From contig JAEULW010000193.1 in assembly GCA_016793505.1 (NCBI GenBank), positions 1 to 34,107 on the forward strand: a DNA stretch of 34,107 nucleotides, given 5' to 3'. Under the pieces are notes generated by a model that saw nothing but the letters and a program-made list of their open reading frames with translations, searched no databases and was not told the origin of the DNA. A program made the position numbers and the translations under genes. Of the stretch, positions 17,339-26,657 are shown in pieces. Source of the stretch: Methylobacteriaceae bacterium. Lineage in GTDB: Bacteria > Pseudomonadota > Alphaproteobacteria > Rhizobiales > Beijerinckiaceae. Position 1 is the first letter of the stretch; every line of letters starts with the position of its first letter.

Positions 17339-18667
17339 ATGAACGCAACGCATCCGCCCGTCGTCGCCACGTCCGATGTGGTCGTCGTCGGCGGCGGCCC
17401 CGCCGGCTTCGCCGCCGCCGTCGCCGCGCGCCGCGAGGGCTGCTCGGTGACGCTGATCGAGCGCTACCCTTATCTCGGCGGCCTCGCCTCGGGCGGCATG
17501 GTGCTCGTGCTCGACGACATGACCAACGGCTACGAGGTCACCGTCACCGGCGTCTGCATGGAGATGATCGATCGCATGAAGGCGATCGGCGCCTGCGTGC
17601 ATCCGCCGAAGGAGGATCAGCGCCAGGGCTGGGACGTGCATCGCAAATGGGCGCCCTGGGGCCTGTTCGACTTTCGCTCGTCGACCAAGCCGATGCCGAT
17701 CGTCATGGCCGCCGCCTTCGATCCCGACGGCTGGAAGCGCGTCAGCAACGACATGGTCAGCGAACTCGGGATCGATGTGCGCCTGCACTCCTGGTTTTCG
17801 CAGGCGATCGTCGAGGACGGCCGCGTCGCCGGCGTCATCTGCGAAACGAAATCCGGCCGTCAGGCGATCCGCGGCGGAATCATCGTCGACGCGTCGGGCG
17901 ATCTCGACGTCGCCGCCTCCGCCGGCGCCGCCTTCACCGACGGCGCCTACATGATCACCACCGTGTTCCGGCTCGGCGGCGTCGACGCGGAGGAAGCCGA
18001 GCGTTTCCGTCACGAATCGCCTGAGGAATTCGCGCGCCTCGACAAGCAGGCCAAGCGCATCGTCGGCGGCTCGTGGGATCGCTGGTGGCTGAAGACGCCG
18101 CTGCCCGGAATCGTCTGGTGCAACTGCCCGCACATGACCGGGCTCGACGCGCTCAAGGTGGAAGACCAGACCCGCGCCGATTTCGAAGGCCGCCGGCGCA
18201 TCTATGCGCTGGTCGATTTCGCCCGCGCCAACATGCCGGGCTTCAAGGATTGCTTCGTCGTCGACGTCGCCCCGCAGCTCGGCGTGCGGCAGACCCGCCT
18301 GTTGCAGGGCGAGTATGTGGTCACCAAGGACGACGTCAACAACCGCGTGCATTTCGCCGACACGGTGGCGCGCGGGCGCGACTATTACACGCCCTATCGC
18401 TCCATGCTGCCGAAGGGTATCGACGGTCTGATCGTCGCGGGCCGCCATTATTCGGCGACAGAATCGGCGCAGAAACTGTCCCGCGAGATTCCCCCCTGCA
18501 TGTCGATGGGCCAGTCCGCCGGCGTCGCCGCCGCGCTCGCCCTGTCGCAGAATGTCTCGTTGCGCAACGTTTCGCCGAAGGCGATCTGCGCGAAAGTGCG
18601 CGCCCAGGGCGGCGATCCCGGCGACATTCCTTCCGCCAACGCAACACTTCTGGAGTCGGCCGCGTGA
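17339..18667 (+). CDS. FAD-dependent oxidoreductase (FAD_oxidored family)
   Basis: This is a 442-residue flavoprotein starting at the ATG 17339; a GTG immediately before is in frame but poorly placed for the CCGGAG ribosome site. The FAD fold is at the N-terminus: SDVVVVGGGPAGFAAAVAA (12-30), GGGPAG at 18-23, and VTLIERYPYLGGLASGGM. A second FAD contact is GGIIVDASGDLDVAASAGA. The C-terminal block SMLPKGIDGLIVAGRHYSATE and CMSMGQSAGVAAALA closes the site, as in PF12831-type proteins. No iron-sulfur cysteine cluster or membrane segment is visible. It is the first enzyme gene of the operon, 13 bp after the importer and 4 bp overlapping the CoA-transferase gene, so it probably oxidises the imported substrate or an intermediate. 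The exact reaction is unknown. Confidence 0.85.
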   Translation: MNATHPPVVATSDVVVVGGGPAGFAAAVAARREGCSVTLIERYPYLGGLASGGMVLVLDDMTNGYEVTVTGVCMEMIDRMKAIGACVHPPKEDQRQGWDVHRKWAPWGLFDFRSSTKPMPIVMAAAFDPDGWKRVSNDMVSELGIDVRLHSWFSQAIVEDGRVAGVICETKSGRQAIRGGIIVDASGDLDVAASAGAAFTDGAYMITTVFRLGGVDAEEAERFRHESPEEFARLDKQAKRIVGGSWDRWWLKTPLPGIVWCNCPHMTGLDALKVEDQTRADFEGRRRIYALVDFARANMPGFKDCFVVDVAPQLGVRQTRLLQGEYVVTKDDVNNRVHFADTVARGRDYYTPYRSMLPKGIDGLIVAGRHYSATESAQKLSREIPPCMSMGQSAGVAAALALSQNVSLRNVSPKAICAKVRAQGGDPGDIPSANATLLESAA

Positions 18668-19839
18668 GCCAGCATCCCACCCGTGACGAGCTTCCTCTTT
18701 CGGGCGTGCGCGTCATCGACTTCACGCAGGTGATGATGGGCCCGGTTGCGACGCAGATGCTCGCCGACTACGGCGCCGACGTGATCAAGATCGAGAAGCC
18801 GGGGTCGGGCGATCTGTCGCGCACGTCATTTCCGAACGATCCCGCCGGCCTCGTCGGCCCGGTCTATTGCTCGCTCAACCGCAACAAGCGTTCGATCGTC
18901 CTCGACACGCGCAGCGCGGAAGGCCGCGCCGCCGTGCTGAAACTCGTCGTGGGCGCCGACGTCGTCGTCAACAACTTCCGCGCCGGCGTGATGGAGCGGC
19001 TCGGCTTCGGCTACGAGGATCTGGCGAAGATCAATCCGCGCCTCATCTACGCCGTCGGCACCGGCTTCGGTCTGACAGGCCCCTATTCGCACAAGGGCGG
19101 CCAGGACGTGCTCGCCCAGGCGATGACCGGCGTGATGCATCGCAGATCCGACGCGGATCTGCCGCTGTCGATCTATCCAACCACTTTCGCCGACTATTCC
19201 GCCGGCATGCACCTCGTTCAGGGCGTGCTGCTGGCGCTGCTGCAACGCGCGAAAACCGGCAAGGGCCAGCGCATCGCGGTGTCGCTCTACGATTCCATGC
19301 TCGCCGCGCAGACGCAGGAAGCCGCCGCGCAGATGATGCGCGGGCGCGAGGTGAACTGGGGCGCGATGCCGCTGTCCGGCGTTTTTCCGACGACGGACGG
19401 CGCCGTCGTCATGGTCGGCGCCTTCAAGCAGCACCCGTTGCGCGACATTTCCACCGCGCTCGGAATCGACGATCTGTCGAAAGATGCGCGCTTCGCCGAT
19501 CACCCGGCGCAGGTCCAGAACAAGCGCGCCCTGCACGCCATCTTCCGCGAACGCTTCGCCGCCAATACGACCGCGCACTGGATTGCCCAGCTCGAAGCGC
19601 AGGACCTGCTCTGCGCCCCGGTGCGCACCCTCGCCGAGGCGCTCGCCGATCCGCAGACCGCCGTCAACGGCATGGTGATGGAGGCCGACGGCGAGGTCGA
19701 GCGCGTCAGGGTCGTCGGCTCGCCGATCCATATGGACGGCGCGCCCGTGTCGATCCGCATTCCGCCCGCGCGCCTCGGCCAGCACACCGACGAGGTGCTC
19801 GCCGGCCTCGGCCTCGCTCGTGTCAAAGCGGCTGAGTGA
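18664..19839 (+). CDS. Family III CoA-transferase (CaiB/BaiF type)
   Basis: The GTG at 18664 overlaps the oxidoreductase stop (GTGA) and gives 391 residues; the much longer open frame upstream is a shadow of that gene. The N-terminus is diagnostic: LPLSGVRVIDFTQVMMGPVATQMLADYGADVIKIEKPGSGD, read in pieces over residues 10-50. YCSLNRNKRSIVLDTRSAEGR and NFRAGVMERLGFGYEDL follow. The catalytic aspartate that forms the acyl-enzyme anhydride is probably Asp177 in TTFADYSAGMH. These enzymes move CoA from an acyl-CoA donor to a free carboxylic acid without a ping-pong free anhydride. Here it would activate the imported or oxidised acid for the hydratase encoded next. It overlaps that gene by 1 bp (TGATG). 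CaiB-like, formyl-CoA-like and racemase (AMACR) relatives share the fold. Confidence 0.93.
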   Translation: MSQHPTRDELPLSGVRVIDFTQVMMGPVATQMLADYGADVIKIEKPGSGDLSRTSFPNDPAGLVGPVYCSLNRNKRSIVLDTRSAEGRAAVLKLVVGADVVVNNFRAGVMERLGFGYEDLAKINPRLIYAVGTGFGLTGPYSHKGGQDVLAQAMTGVMHRRSDADLPLSIYPTTFADYSAGMHLVQGVLLALLQRAKTGKGQRIAVSLYDSMLAAQTQEAAAQMMRGREVNWGAMPLSGVFPTTDGAVVMVGAFKQHPLRDISTALGIDDLSKDARFADHPAQVQNKRALHAIFRERFAANTTAHWIAQLEAQDLLCAPVRTLAEALADPQTAVNGMVMEADGEVERVRVVGSPIHMDGAPVSIRIPPARLGQHTDEVLAGLGLARVKAAE

Positions 19840-20615
19840 TGCCCGTCCATTTTGAGACCCGCGACGGCGTCGCGCGCGTCACCCTCGACCGTCCTCAGGT
19901 TCTCAACGCGATCGACGCGGCGACCGAGCTCGAACTCGAACGCATCTGGAGCGCGATCGAGCAGGACCGCGCTGTCCGCGCCGTCGTGCTCACCGGCGCC
20001 GGCGAGCGGGCGTTCTGCACCGGCGCCGACATGAAGGGCGGCTCGGGCAAATCCGGTCTCGACTACTGGGCGCATGGCCGGCCGAACGGTTTTGGCGGCA
20101 TCGCGCTGCGCCAGAGCCTCGACATTCCCGTCATCGCCCGCGTCAACGGCCATGCGGCGGGCGGCGGCTTCGAAATGGTTCTCGGCTGCGATCTCGTCGT
20201 CGCCGCCGATCACGCCACCTTCAGCCTGCCCGAGGCGCGCGTCGGCCGCCTGCCGCTCGACGGCGGCATGACGCTGCTCCAGCGCCAGATTCCGTTCCGC
20301 GCCGCGATGGGCATTCTGCTCACCGGCCGCCGCGTCGCCGCGCTGGAGGCGTTCGAACTCGGCCTCGTCAACGAGGTCGTCGCGCGCGACGCGCTCGACG
20401 CGGCGGTCGATCGCTGGCTCGCCGACATCCTCGCCTGCGCGCCGCTGTCGCTGCGCGCCATCAAGCAGGTGGCGCGCCGCACCGCCCATCTCGACGCGGC
20501 CGAGGCCCGCGACGCCAAACTGCCGGCGCTGATCGAGGCGCTCGTCTCGGAGGATTCGCAGGAGGGTGTGCGCGCCTTCGTGGAGAAGCGCAAGCCGGTC
20601 TGGAAGGGTCGCTGA
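19839..20615 (+). CDS. Enoyl-CoA hydratase/isomerase (crotonase family)
   Basis: This is a 258-residue crotonase-fold enzyme starting at the ATG of the TGATG junction with the CoA-transferase gene. The active-site signature NGHAAGGGFEMVLGCDLV (103-120) and the LPEARVG segment supply both glutamates used in water addition, Glu112 and Glu132. RAFCTGADMKGG (58-68) provides an oxyanion-hole strand. The C-terminus EKRKPVWKGR is common in bacterial hydratases, including carnitinyl-CoA hydratase-like CaiD. With both glutamates present, hydration of an alpha,beta-unsaturated acyl-CoA (or the reverse dehydration) is more likely than isomerase or hydrolase activity. The presence of CaiB-type and CaiD-like partners is suggestive but does not establish carnitine as substrate. 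Confidence 0.92.
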   Translation: MPVHFETRDGVARVTLDRPQVLNAIDAATELELERIWSAIEQDRAVRAVVLTGAGERAFCTGADMKGGSGKSGLDYWAHGRPNGFGGIALRQSLDIPVIARVNGHAAGGGFEMVLGCDLVVAADHATFSLPEARVGRLPLDGGMTLLQRQIPFRAAMGILLTGRRVAALEAFELGLVNEVVARDALDAAVDRWLADILACAPLSLRAIKQVARRTAHLDAAEARDAKLPALIEALVSEDSQEGVRAFVEKRKPVWKGR

Positions 20616-20662
20616 GCGCCGCCGCGCTTCCCGTGGCGCCAGCTTGGCTCTAGGTTGCCCGC

Positions 20663-21568
20663 ATGCTGCACGCTGCCGCGCTGCACTATTTCCGCGAAGT
20701 GGCCCGCTCCGGCTCGATCCGCCGCGCCGCCGCGACTCTGAATGTCGCCGCCAGCGCGGTGAACCGCCAGATTCTCAATCTCGAGGCGGCGTTCGGCACG
20801 GCGCTGTTCGATCGCCTGCGCGGCGGCCTCCGGCTGACCGTCGCCGGCGAGCTGCTGCTGCGCCATGTCACCGACACGCTGCACGATTTCGAGCGTCTGC
20901 GCGCCGCGATCGACGATCTGCGCGCCGCCCGCTCCGGTCACGTGACGATCGCCGCCGTCGACTCGCTGCTGGTCGATTTCCTGCCGCGCGCGCTCGATCG
21001 CTTCCGCATCGACTTTCCCGCCGTCACCTATGCGGTGACGGCCGCCCAGCCGCCGGACGTGGTGACCATGATCGCCGCGGGCGACGCCGACATCGGCTTC
21101 ACCTTCGTCGGCCAGGCGCTGCATTCGGTGCGCTGGATCGCCGAGATCGCCGCCCCGATCGGGGTCGTCATGCGCGCCGATCATCCGCTCGCCGCGCGCG
21201 CCTCGATCGACTTCGAGGAGCTGTCGCGCTACCCGATACTCACGCAGAGCGGCCCCTTGCCGAAGGGCGCCGACATCGACGGCGCGCTCGCCGCCTTCAA
21301 GCGCAGCGTGACGCCGAAGCTCCAGTCCAACTCGATCCAGATGATCAAGCTGTCGCTGACCCTCGACATGGGCGTGTCGCTGTTCACGCGCCTCGGCTTC
21401 CTGCACGAGATCGAAAAAGGCGACATCGCCTGGCGGCCGCTCGATTCGCCGGGAGTCGCGACATTGCGCCTCGGCCTCGCCGCCCCGGCGCAGCGCGAAC
21501 TCGGCCCGCCCGCCGCCCAGCTCGTGCGCCGTCTCGCCGACGATCTGCGACGCTTCGCCGCCGCCTGA
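20663..21568 (+). CDS. LysR-family transcriptional regulator
   Basis: This 301-residue LysR-type regulator begins MLHAAALHYFREVARSGS. Its winged helix-turn-helix is at about 4-62 (SIRRAAATLNVAASAVNRQI, LEAAFGTALFDRL, LRLTVAGELLLRH). The effector domain runs from ~94 (HVTIAAVDSLLVDFLPRAL) to the end, with DADIGFTFVG and VVMRADHPLAARASIDFEEL. It lies 47 bp after the hydratase gene on the same strand and is probably co-transcribed or weakly independent. LysR proteins usually control adjacent catabolic genes, so the uptake/CoA operon is the expected target, perhaps at the palindrome in 14544-14664. The inducer is unknown. The gene ends inside a hairpin. Confidence 0.93.
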   Translation: MLHAAALHYFREVARSGSIRRAAATLNVAASAVNRQILNLEAAFGTALFDRLRGGLRLTVAGELLLRHVTDTLHDFERLRAAIDDLRAARSGHVTIAAVDSLLVDFLPRALDRFRIDFPAVTYAVTAAQPPDVVTMIAAGDADIGFTFVGQALHSVRWIAEIAAPIGVVMRADHPLAARASIDFEELSRYPILTQSGPLPKGADIDGALAAFKRSVTPKLQSNSIQMIKLSLTLDMGVSLFTRLGFLHEIEKGDIAWRPLDSPGVATLRLGLAAPAQRELGPPAAQLVRRLADDLRRFAAA

Positions 21569-21578
21569 AGCGGCGGCG
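21556..21578 (+). terminator. GC-rich hairpin spanning the LysR stop codon, possible terminator
   Basis: CGCCGCCGC and GCGGCGGCG form a perfect 9-bp stem around the loop CTGAA, which contains the TGA stop of the LysR gene. No T-run follows, so if it terminates it would be non-canonical or Rho-assisted. It separates the catabolic operon from the glycogen operon and could also protect the 3' end of the message. Confidence 0.45.
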
Positions 21579-21852
21579 CGTCAACCAGTTGGAAAGCATG
21601 ACGCGGGCGCTGCGTCCTTGCGCCGCGCCCGCCTCAGTTTCGCTTAACGCGTCTGCTTCATGCTCACATTTCGTGCAGTCGGCCATACTTTTTTTGTCGC
21701 CAAGCCTCGGGAAATCGTGAGAACGGCCCGTTCCTGTGCCAGATTGGACGAGACCGCGAGCCGCAGACCGGCTGAACCGGTCGCCGTCCCGCCAGCCGGG
21801 CGGCCGCAAGTCTCGCCTTGACGCGCCGCGACGCGCCGGGAGAATTCGTCAG
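21569..21852. other. Leader/control region of the glycogen operon
   Basis: This is the longest gene-free stretch (284 bp). Apart from the hairpin at its left end it holds a short AT-rich patch around 21640-21692 with a run of seven T's after CATAC, a plausible but weak -10-like CATACT (21684-21689) without a good -35, and a GC-rich leader of ~150 bp before glgP. I see no tRNA, small RNA or credible short gene in it. The glycogen operon promoter is probably here. Confidence 0.5.
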
Positions 21853-24399
21853 ATGAACGCGCCTGCCAGAGCGTCCGAGAGCCACGACCGCGAGCCCGAG
21901 CCCGGCCGCCCCGGCGCCGAGCGCGCCTTCGCCGCGCTCACCGGCGATCCCAACGAGCCGCGCCGCGAGATCGGCGACGACGCGGCCGAGCTGCGGCGCG
22001 TCGTCCTCGAAAAGCTGCTCTACACCGTCGGCAAGGACAAGAACGCGGCGAGCGACCGCGATTGGTTCATCGCCACGGCGCTGGCGGCGCGCGATCGCAT
22101 CGTGCAGAGCTGGATTTCCACCACGCGGGCCAATTACGCGCAGGACCGGCGGCGCGTCTATTATCTCTCGCTCGAATTCCTCATCGGCCGGCTGCTTGTC
22201 GATTCGCTGACCAATCTGGGCATCGTCGAACCCATGCGCGCCGCCCTGGCGAGCCTCGATGTCGATCTCGACCGCCTGCGCGCCATCGAGCCGGACGCCG
22301 CGCTCGGCAATGGCGGCCTCGGCCGCCTCGCCGCCTGCTTCATGGAAAGCATGTCGACGCTCGCCGTCGCCGCGCATGGCTACGGCATCCGCTACGATCA
22401 CGGCCTCTTCCGCCAGGCGATCAAGGACGGCTGGCAGCACGAATATCCGGAGGACTGGCTGTCCTTCGGCAACCCGTGGGAGTTCGAGCGGCCGGAAGTC
22501 AACTATTCGATCGGCTTCGGCGGTTCGGTCGAGGCGGTGCGCCGGCCCGGCGCGCCCGACGCCCAGATCTGGCGGCCGGCCGAAACGGTCGAGGCGGTGG
22601 CCTACGACACGCCGATCGTCGGCTGGCGCGGGCGCCACGTGAACACGCTGCGCCTGTGGTCGGCGCGCGCGCCCGATCCGATGCGCCTCGACGTCTTCAA
22701 CCAGGGCGACTATGTCGGCGCCCGCGTCGAACAGGTGCGCGCCGAATCGATCTCCAAGGTTCTCTATCCGAGCGACTCGACGCCGGCCGGCCAGGAATTG
22801 CGGCTGCGTCAGGAATATTTCTTCGCCTCGGCCTCGCTGCAGGATCTGGTGCGCCGCCACCTCAAGCAGCACGGCTCGATGCTCAGCCTCGCCGAGCATG
22901 TCGCCATCCAGCTCAACGACACGCATCCGGCGATCGCAGTCGTCGAGCTGATGCGCCTGCTCGTCGATGTCCACGGCGTCGAATGGGCGTCGGCCTGGGA
23001 CATCACCCGCGCCACGTTCAGCTACACCAACCACACGCTGCTGCCGGAGGCGCTCGAGACCTGGCCGGTGCAGCTGATGGAGCGCGTGCTGCCGCGCCAC
23101 ATGCAGATCATCTATCTGATCAACGCGCTGCATCTCGACGCGTTGCGCGCCGACGGCCATGACGACGCCCGTTTCCTGTCGGCGGTGTCGCTGATCGACG
23201 AGAACCATGGCCGCGCCGTGCGCATGGGCAATCTGGCCTTCGTCGGCTCGCACAAGGTCAACGGCGTCTCGCAGCTGCATTCGGACCTCATCAAGGAGAC
23301 GATCTTCCGCGATCTGCATCAGGTCTATCCCGATCGCATCGTCAACAAGACCAACGGCGTCACCTTCCGGCGCTGGCTGTTCGAGGCCAATCCGGCGCTC
23401 AAGCGGCTGCTGGTCGACGCGATCGGCCCGCGCCTGCTCGACGATCCGCTGGCCCTCGCCGATCTCGCGCCCAAGGCGGTCGATCTCGATCTGCAGTCGC
23501 GCTTCATGGCGCAGCGCCTCGCCGCCAAGGAGCGCCTCGCCAAGCTGATCGCCGACCGCACCATGATCAAGGTCGATCCGACGGCGCTGTTCGACGTCCA
23601 GATCAAGCGCATCCACGAATATAAGCGCCAGCTTCTGAACGTGCTCGAGACGATCGCCCTCTACAACGAGATCAGGGCGCAGCCGACGCGCGATTTCGTG
23701 CCGCGCGTCAAGATTTTCGCCGGCAAGGCGGCGGCCAGCTATCATATGGCCAAGCTGATCATCAAGCTCGCCAACGACGTCGCCCGCGTCGTCAACGACG
23801 ACCCGACGGTGCGTGGCCTGCTCAAGGTCGTCTTCCTGCCGAACTACAACGTGTCGCTGGCCGAGGCGATCATTCCGGCCGCCGATCTGTCGGAGCAGAT
23901 TTCCACCGCCGGCATGGAGGCCTCCGGCACCGGCAACATGAAACTGGCGCTCAACGGCGCGCTGACCATCGGCACGCTCGACGGCGCCAATGTCGAAATC
24001 CGCGAGCATGTCGGCGCCGACAACATCTTCATCTTCGGCCTCACCGCCGAGGAGGTTCAGGCCCGCCGCGCCGCCGGCGTCTCCGGCGAAGCGGCGATCG
24101 CCGCCTCGCCGGTGCTCGCCGACGTCCTGCATTCGATCGCCTCGGGCGTCTTCTCGCCCGACGCGCGCGACCGCTACGCCGGCCTCATTGACGTTCTGCG
24201 CCACCACGATCATTTCATGGTCACGGCCGATTTCGACGCCTATTATGCCGCCCAGCGCGCCGTCGCGACGCGCTGGCGCGACCGGAAGTCCTGGTGGCGT
24301 TCGGCGATCCTGAACACGGCCCAGATGGGCTGGTTCTCTTCCGATCGCACGATCTCGGAATACGCCTCCGAGATCTGGAACGTGCCGACGCGACGCTGA
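21853..24399 (+). CDS. glgP: Glycogen phosphorylase
   Basis: This 848-residue enzyme releases glucose-1-phosphate from glycogen ends using phosphate and pyridoxal phosphate. I start at the ATG 21853 (MNAPARASESHDREP) with a GGGAGA upstream; the frame is open 39 codons further, but that part is GC-rich leader. Recognisable family blocks are VYYLSLEFLIGR, DAALGNGGLGRLAACFMES, IQLNDTHPA, VNKTNGVTFRRW and IKRIHEYKRQLLN. The PLP-lysine is Lys697 in MEASGTGNMKLALNG. Length is slightly above the ~815-840 usual for bacterial GlgP because of the N-terminal extension. It is the first gene of glgPBCA-pgm-glgX/malQ, with glgB 12 bp downstream. Confidence 0.97.
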   Translation: MNAPARASESHDREPEPGRPGAERAFAALTGDPNEPRREIGDDAAELRRVVLEKLLYTVGKDKNAASDRDWFIATALAARDRIVQSWISTTRANYAQDRRRVYYLSLEFLIGRLLVDSLTNLGIVEPMRAALASLDVDLDRLRAIEPDAALGNGGLGRLAACFMESMSTLAVAAHGYGIRYDHGLFRQAIKDGWQHEYPEDWLSFGNPWEFERPEVNYSIGFGGSVEAVRRPGAPDAQIWRPAETVEAVAYDTPIVGWRGRHVNTLRLWSARAPDPMRLDVFNQGDYVGARVEQVRAESISKVLYPSDSTPAGQELRLRQEYFFASASLQDLVRRHLKQHGSMLSLAEHVAIQLNDTHPAIAVVELMRLLVDVHGVEWASAWDITRATFSYTNHTLLPEALETWPVQLMERVLPRHMQIIYLINALHLDALRADGHDDARFLSAVSLIDENHGRAVRMGNLAFVGSHKVNGVSQLHSDLIKETIFRDLHQVYPDRIVNKTNGVTFRRWLFEANPALKRLLVDAIGPRLLDDPLALADLAPKAVDLDLQSRFMAQRLAAKERLAKLIADRTMIKVDPTALFDVQIKRIHEYKRQLLNVLETIALYNEIRAQPTRDFVPRVKIFAGKAAASYHMAKLIIKLANDVARVVNDDPTVRGLLKVVFLPNYNVSLAEAIIPAADLSEQISTAGMEASGTGNMKLALNGALTIGTLDGANVEIREHVGADNIFIFGLTAEEVQARRAAGVSGEAAIAASPVLADVLHSIASGVFSPDARDRYAGLIDVLRHHDHFMVTADFDAYYAAQRAVATRWRDRKSWWRSAILNTAQMGWFSSDRTISEYASEIWNVPTRR

Positions 24400-24411
24400 C
24401 GAGGGTGGCGC

Positions 24412-26604
24412 TTGGCGCAAGCGGGGTGGCGGGCATCTGACGACGACGTCGCCGCGCTACGCGCGGCGCGCTGCGCTGATCCTTTTGCGCTGCTCGGCCT
24501 GCACGAGACCGACGACGGTCCGGTGATCCGCGCCTTCGCGCCGGACGCGGAGTCGGCGCGCGCGCTGACGCTCGAGGGCGCGCTGATCGCCGAACTGACG
24601 CCGCGCGGCGGCGGCGTCTTCGAGGCGCTGGCGCCGCAGGCCCGTCGCGCGCCCTATCGCATCGAGGCGCGCAACGCCGCCGCGACGTGGTCCTTCATCG
24701 ACCCCTACGCCTTCGGCCCGAGCCTCGGCCCGCTCGACGATCACCTGCTCGTCGAGGGCGCGCATCTGCAGCTCTATGACCGGCTCGGCGCGCATCTCGT
24801 CACGCATGAAGGCGTCGCCGGCGTGCGCTTCGCCGTCTGGGCGCCGCAGGCGACCCGCGTCTCGGTCGTCGGCGACTTCAACCACTGGGACGGCCGCCGC
24901 TGCCAGATGCGCAAGCGAATCGACAGCGGCGTCTGGGAGATTTTCATTCCCGATGTCGCCGCCGGCCTCGCCTACAAGTTCGAGATCATCGGCCCGGACG
25001 GCGCCTTGCAGCCGCTGAAGGCCGATCCCTTCGGCTTCGCCGCCGAGTTCAGACCATCGACCGCCTCGCTCGTCGCAGCGCCCCCGGCCCATGTCTGGCG
25101 CGACGGCGACTGGATCGCCGCGCGCCGCCGCGATCCGCGCCGCGCCCCGATGTCGATCTACGAGGTGCATCTCGGCTCTTGGCGGCGCGGCCCCGGCGGC
25201 CGCTTCCTCACATGGGACGAACTCGCCGCCGCCCTCGTGCCCTATGCGACCGACATGGGTTTCACCCATCTCGAACTGCTGCCGGTCTCCGAGCATCCGC
25301 TCGACGCTTCCTGGGGCTATCAGCCGATCGGCCTGTTCGCCCCGAGCGCCCGCTTCGGCGATCCCGACGGCCTGCGCCGCTTCGTCGACGCCGCGCACGC
25401 TGCTGGCCTCGCCGTGCTGCTCGACTGGGTGCCGGCGCATTTCCCGACCGATCCGCACGGCCTCGCCCGCTTCGACGGCGCGCCGCTCTACGAGCATGCC
25501 GACGCCCGCCGAGGCTTTCATCCCGACTGGAACACGGCGATCTACGATTTCGGCCGCCGCGAGGTGGCCAACATCCTGTCCGCCAACGCGCTCTACTGGC
25601 TCGACCGCTTTCATGTCGACGGGCTGCGCGTCGACGCGGTCGCCTCGATGCTCTACCTTGACTATTCGCGCAAGGCCGGCGAATGGCTCCCCAACGCCGA
25701 GGGCGGCAACGAGAACTGGGACGCCGTCGGCTTCCTGCGCCGAGTCAACGAACGCGTTTACGAGGCCTTTCCCGGCGCGGTGATGATCGCCGAGGAATCG
25801 ACCGCCTGGCCCGGCGTGTCGCATCCCACCCATGCCGGCGGCCTCGGCTTCGGCTTCAAATGGAACATGGGCTGGATGAACGACACGCTTCGCTACATGG
25901 CGCAGGACCCCGTTCACCGCCGCTACCACCACGACAAACTGACCTTCACGCTGATGTACGCCTTCAGCGAGAATTTCATCCTGCCGCTGTCGCATGACGA
26001 GGTCGTCCACGGCAAAGGCTCGATCCTTGGCCGAATGCCGGGCGACGACTGGCGCCGCTTCGCCAATGTCCGGCTGTATTACGCCTTCATGTGGGCCCAT
26101 CCGGGCAAGAAGCTGCTGTTCATGGGCCAGGAGTTCGCCCAGGGCCGGGAATGGGACGCCGACGCCGGGCTCGACTGGGCTGTGCTCGACCATGCGCCCC
26201 ATCGCGGCGTGCAGGCGCTGGTGCGCGATCTCAACCGCCTGCATCGTGACAAGCCGGCCCTGCACGCCCGCGATTGCGAGGCCGACGGCTTCCGCTGGAT
26301 CGTCGTCGACGATGCGCTGCAATCGGTCGTCGCCTTCCTGCGCCTCGACGGCGCAGGCGGTCCGCCAGTGGCGGCAATCTTCAATTTCACGCCGGTTGTG
26401 CGTGAAAATTACCGGATCGGTCTGCCCGCAACCGGGCGCTGGCGGGAAATTCTCAATACGGACGCCGCCCATTACGGCGGCTCGGGCCGCGGCAATCTCG
26501 GCGGCGTGACGGCCCGGCCGGAGCGCTGGCGCGATTTCCCGGCCTGCGCCGATTTGTCTCTTCCCCCCCTGGCCGCCCTCTACCTGGAATTTGATCCGGA
26601 ATGA
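24412..26604 (+). CDS. glgB: 1,4-alpha-glucan branching enzyme
   Basis: This 730-residue GH13 enzyme introduces alpha-1,6 branches into glycogen. I use the TTG at 24412, which follows GAGGG by 6 bases. It has an N1 carbohydrate module ([14 protein letters not shown]), a CBM48 region ([21 protein letters not shown]), the catalytic barrel, and a C-terminal beta domain ending [11 protein letters not shown]. The GH13 triad is intact: nucleophile Asp408 in [15 protein letters not shown], acid/base Glu461 in MIAEEST, and Asp529 in [12 protein letters not shown]. Length matches the family (~730). Its stop lies 53 bp before the chosen glgC start, within the same operon. Confidence 0.97.
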   Translation: MAQAGWRASDDDVAALRAARCADPFALLGLHETDDGPVIRAFAPDAESARALTLEGALIAELTPRGGGVFEALAPQARRAPYRIEARNAAATWSFIDPYAFGPSLGPLDDHLLVEGAHLQLYDRLGAHLVTHEGVAGVRFAVWAPQATRVSVVGDFNHWDGRRCQMRKRIDSGVWEIFIPDVAAGLAYKFEIIGPDGALQPLKADPFGFAAEFRPSTASLVAAPPAHVWRDGDWIAARRRDPRRAPMSIYEVHLGSWRRGPGGRFLTWDELAAALVPYATDMGFTHLELLPVSEHPLDASWGYQPIGLFAPSARFGDPDGLRRFVDAAHAAGLAVLLDWVPAHFPTDPHGLARFDGAPLYEHADARRGFHPDWNTAIYDFGRREVANILSANALYWLDRFHVDGLRVDAVASMLYLDYSRKAGEWLPNAEGGNENWDAVGFLRRVNERVYEAFPGAVMIAEESTAWPGVSHPTHAGGLGFGFKWNMGWMNDTLRYMAQDPVHRRYHHDKLTFTLMYAFSENFILPLSHDEVVHGKGSILGRMPGDDWRRFANVRLYYAFMWAHPGKKLLFMGQEFAQGREWDADAGLDWAVLDHAPHRGVQALVRDLNRLHRDKPALHARDCEADGFRWIVVDDALQSVVAFLRLDGAGGPPVAAIFNFTPVVRENYRIGLPATGRWREILNTDAAHYGGSGRGNLGGVTARPERWRDFPACADLSLPPLAALYLEFDPE

Positions 26605-26657
26605 CGACCGTGAAGCCCCACTCGGCTAGACTCCAGCGCGTTGGGAGGAACCGAGCT

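Noticed and set aside
18073-18663. N-terminal extension of the CoA-transferase frame
   Set aside because: It overlaps the FAD oxidoreductase in another frame. CoA-transferases start just before the LSGVRVIDF motif, which fits the GTG at 18664.
21599-21720. 40-codon open frame (MTRALRPCAAP...) in the glgP leader
   Set aside because: No Shine-Dalgarno site, no attenuator structure and no regulatory codon run; it is the tail of a shadow frame.
21664-24420. 918-codon open frame on the minus strand opposite glgP
   Set aside because: GlgP motifs and its PLP lysine are complete on the plus strand; the antisense protein shows no family pattern.
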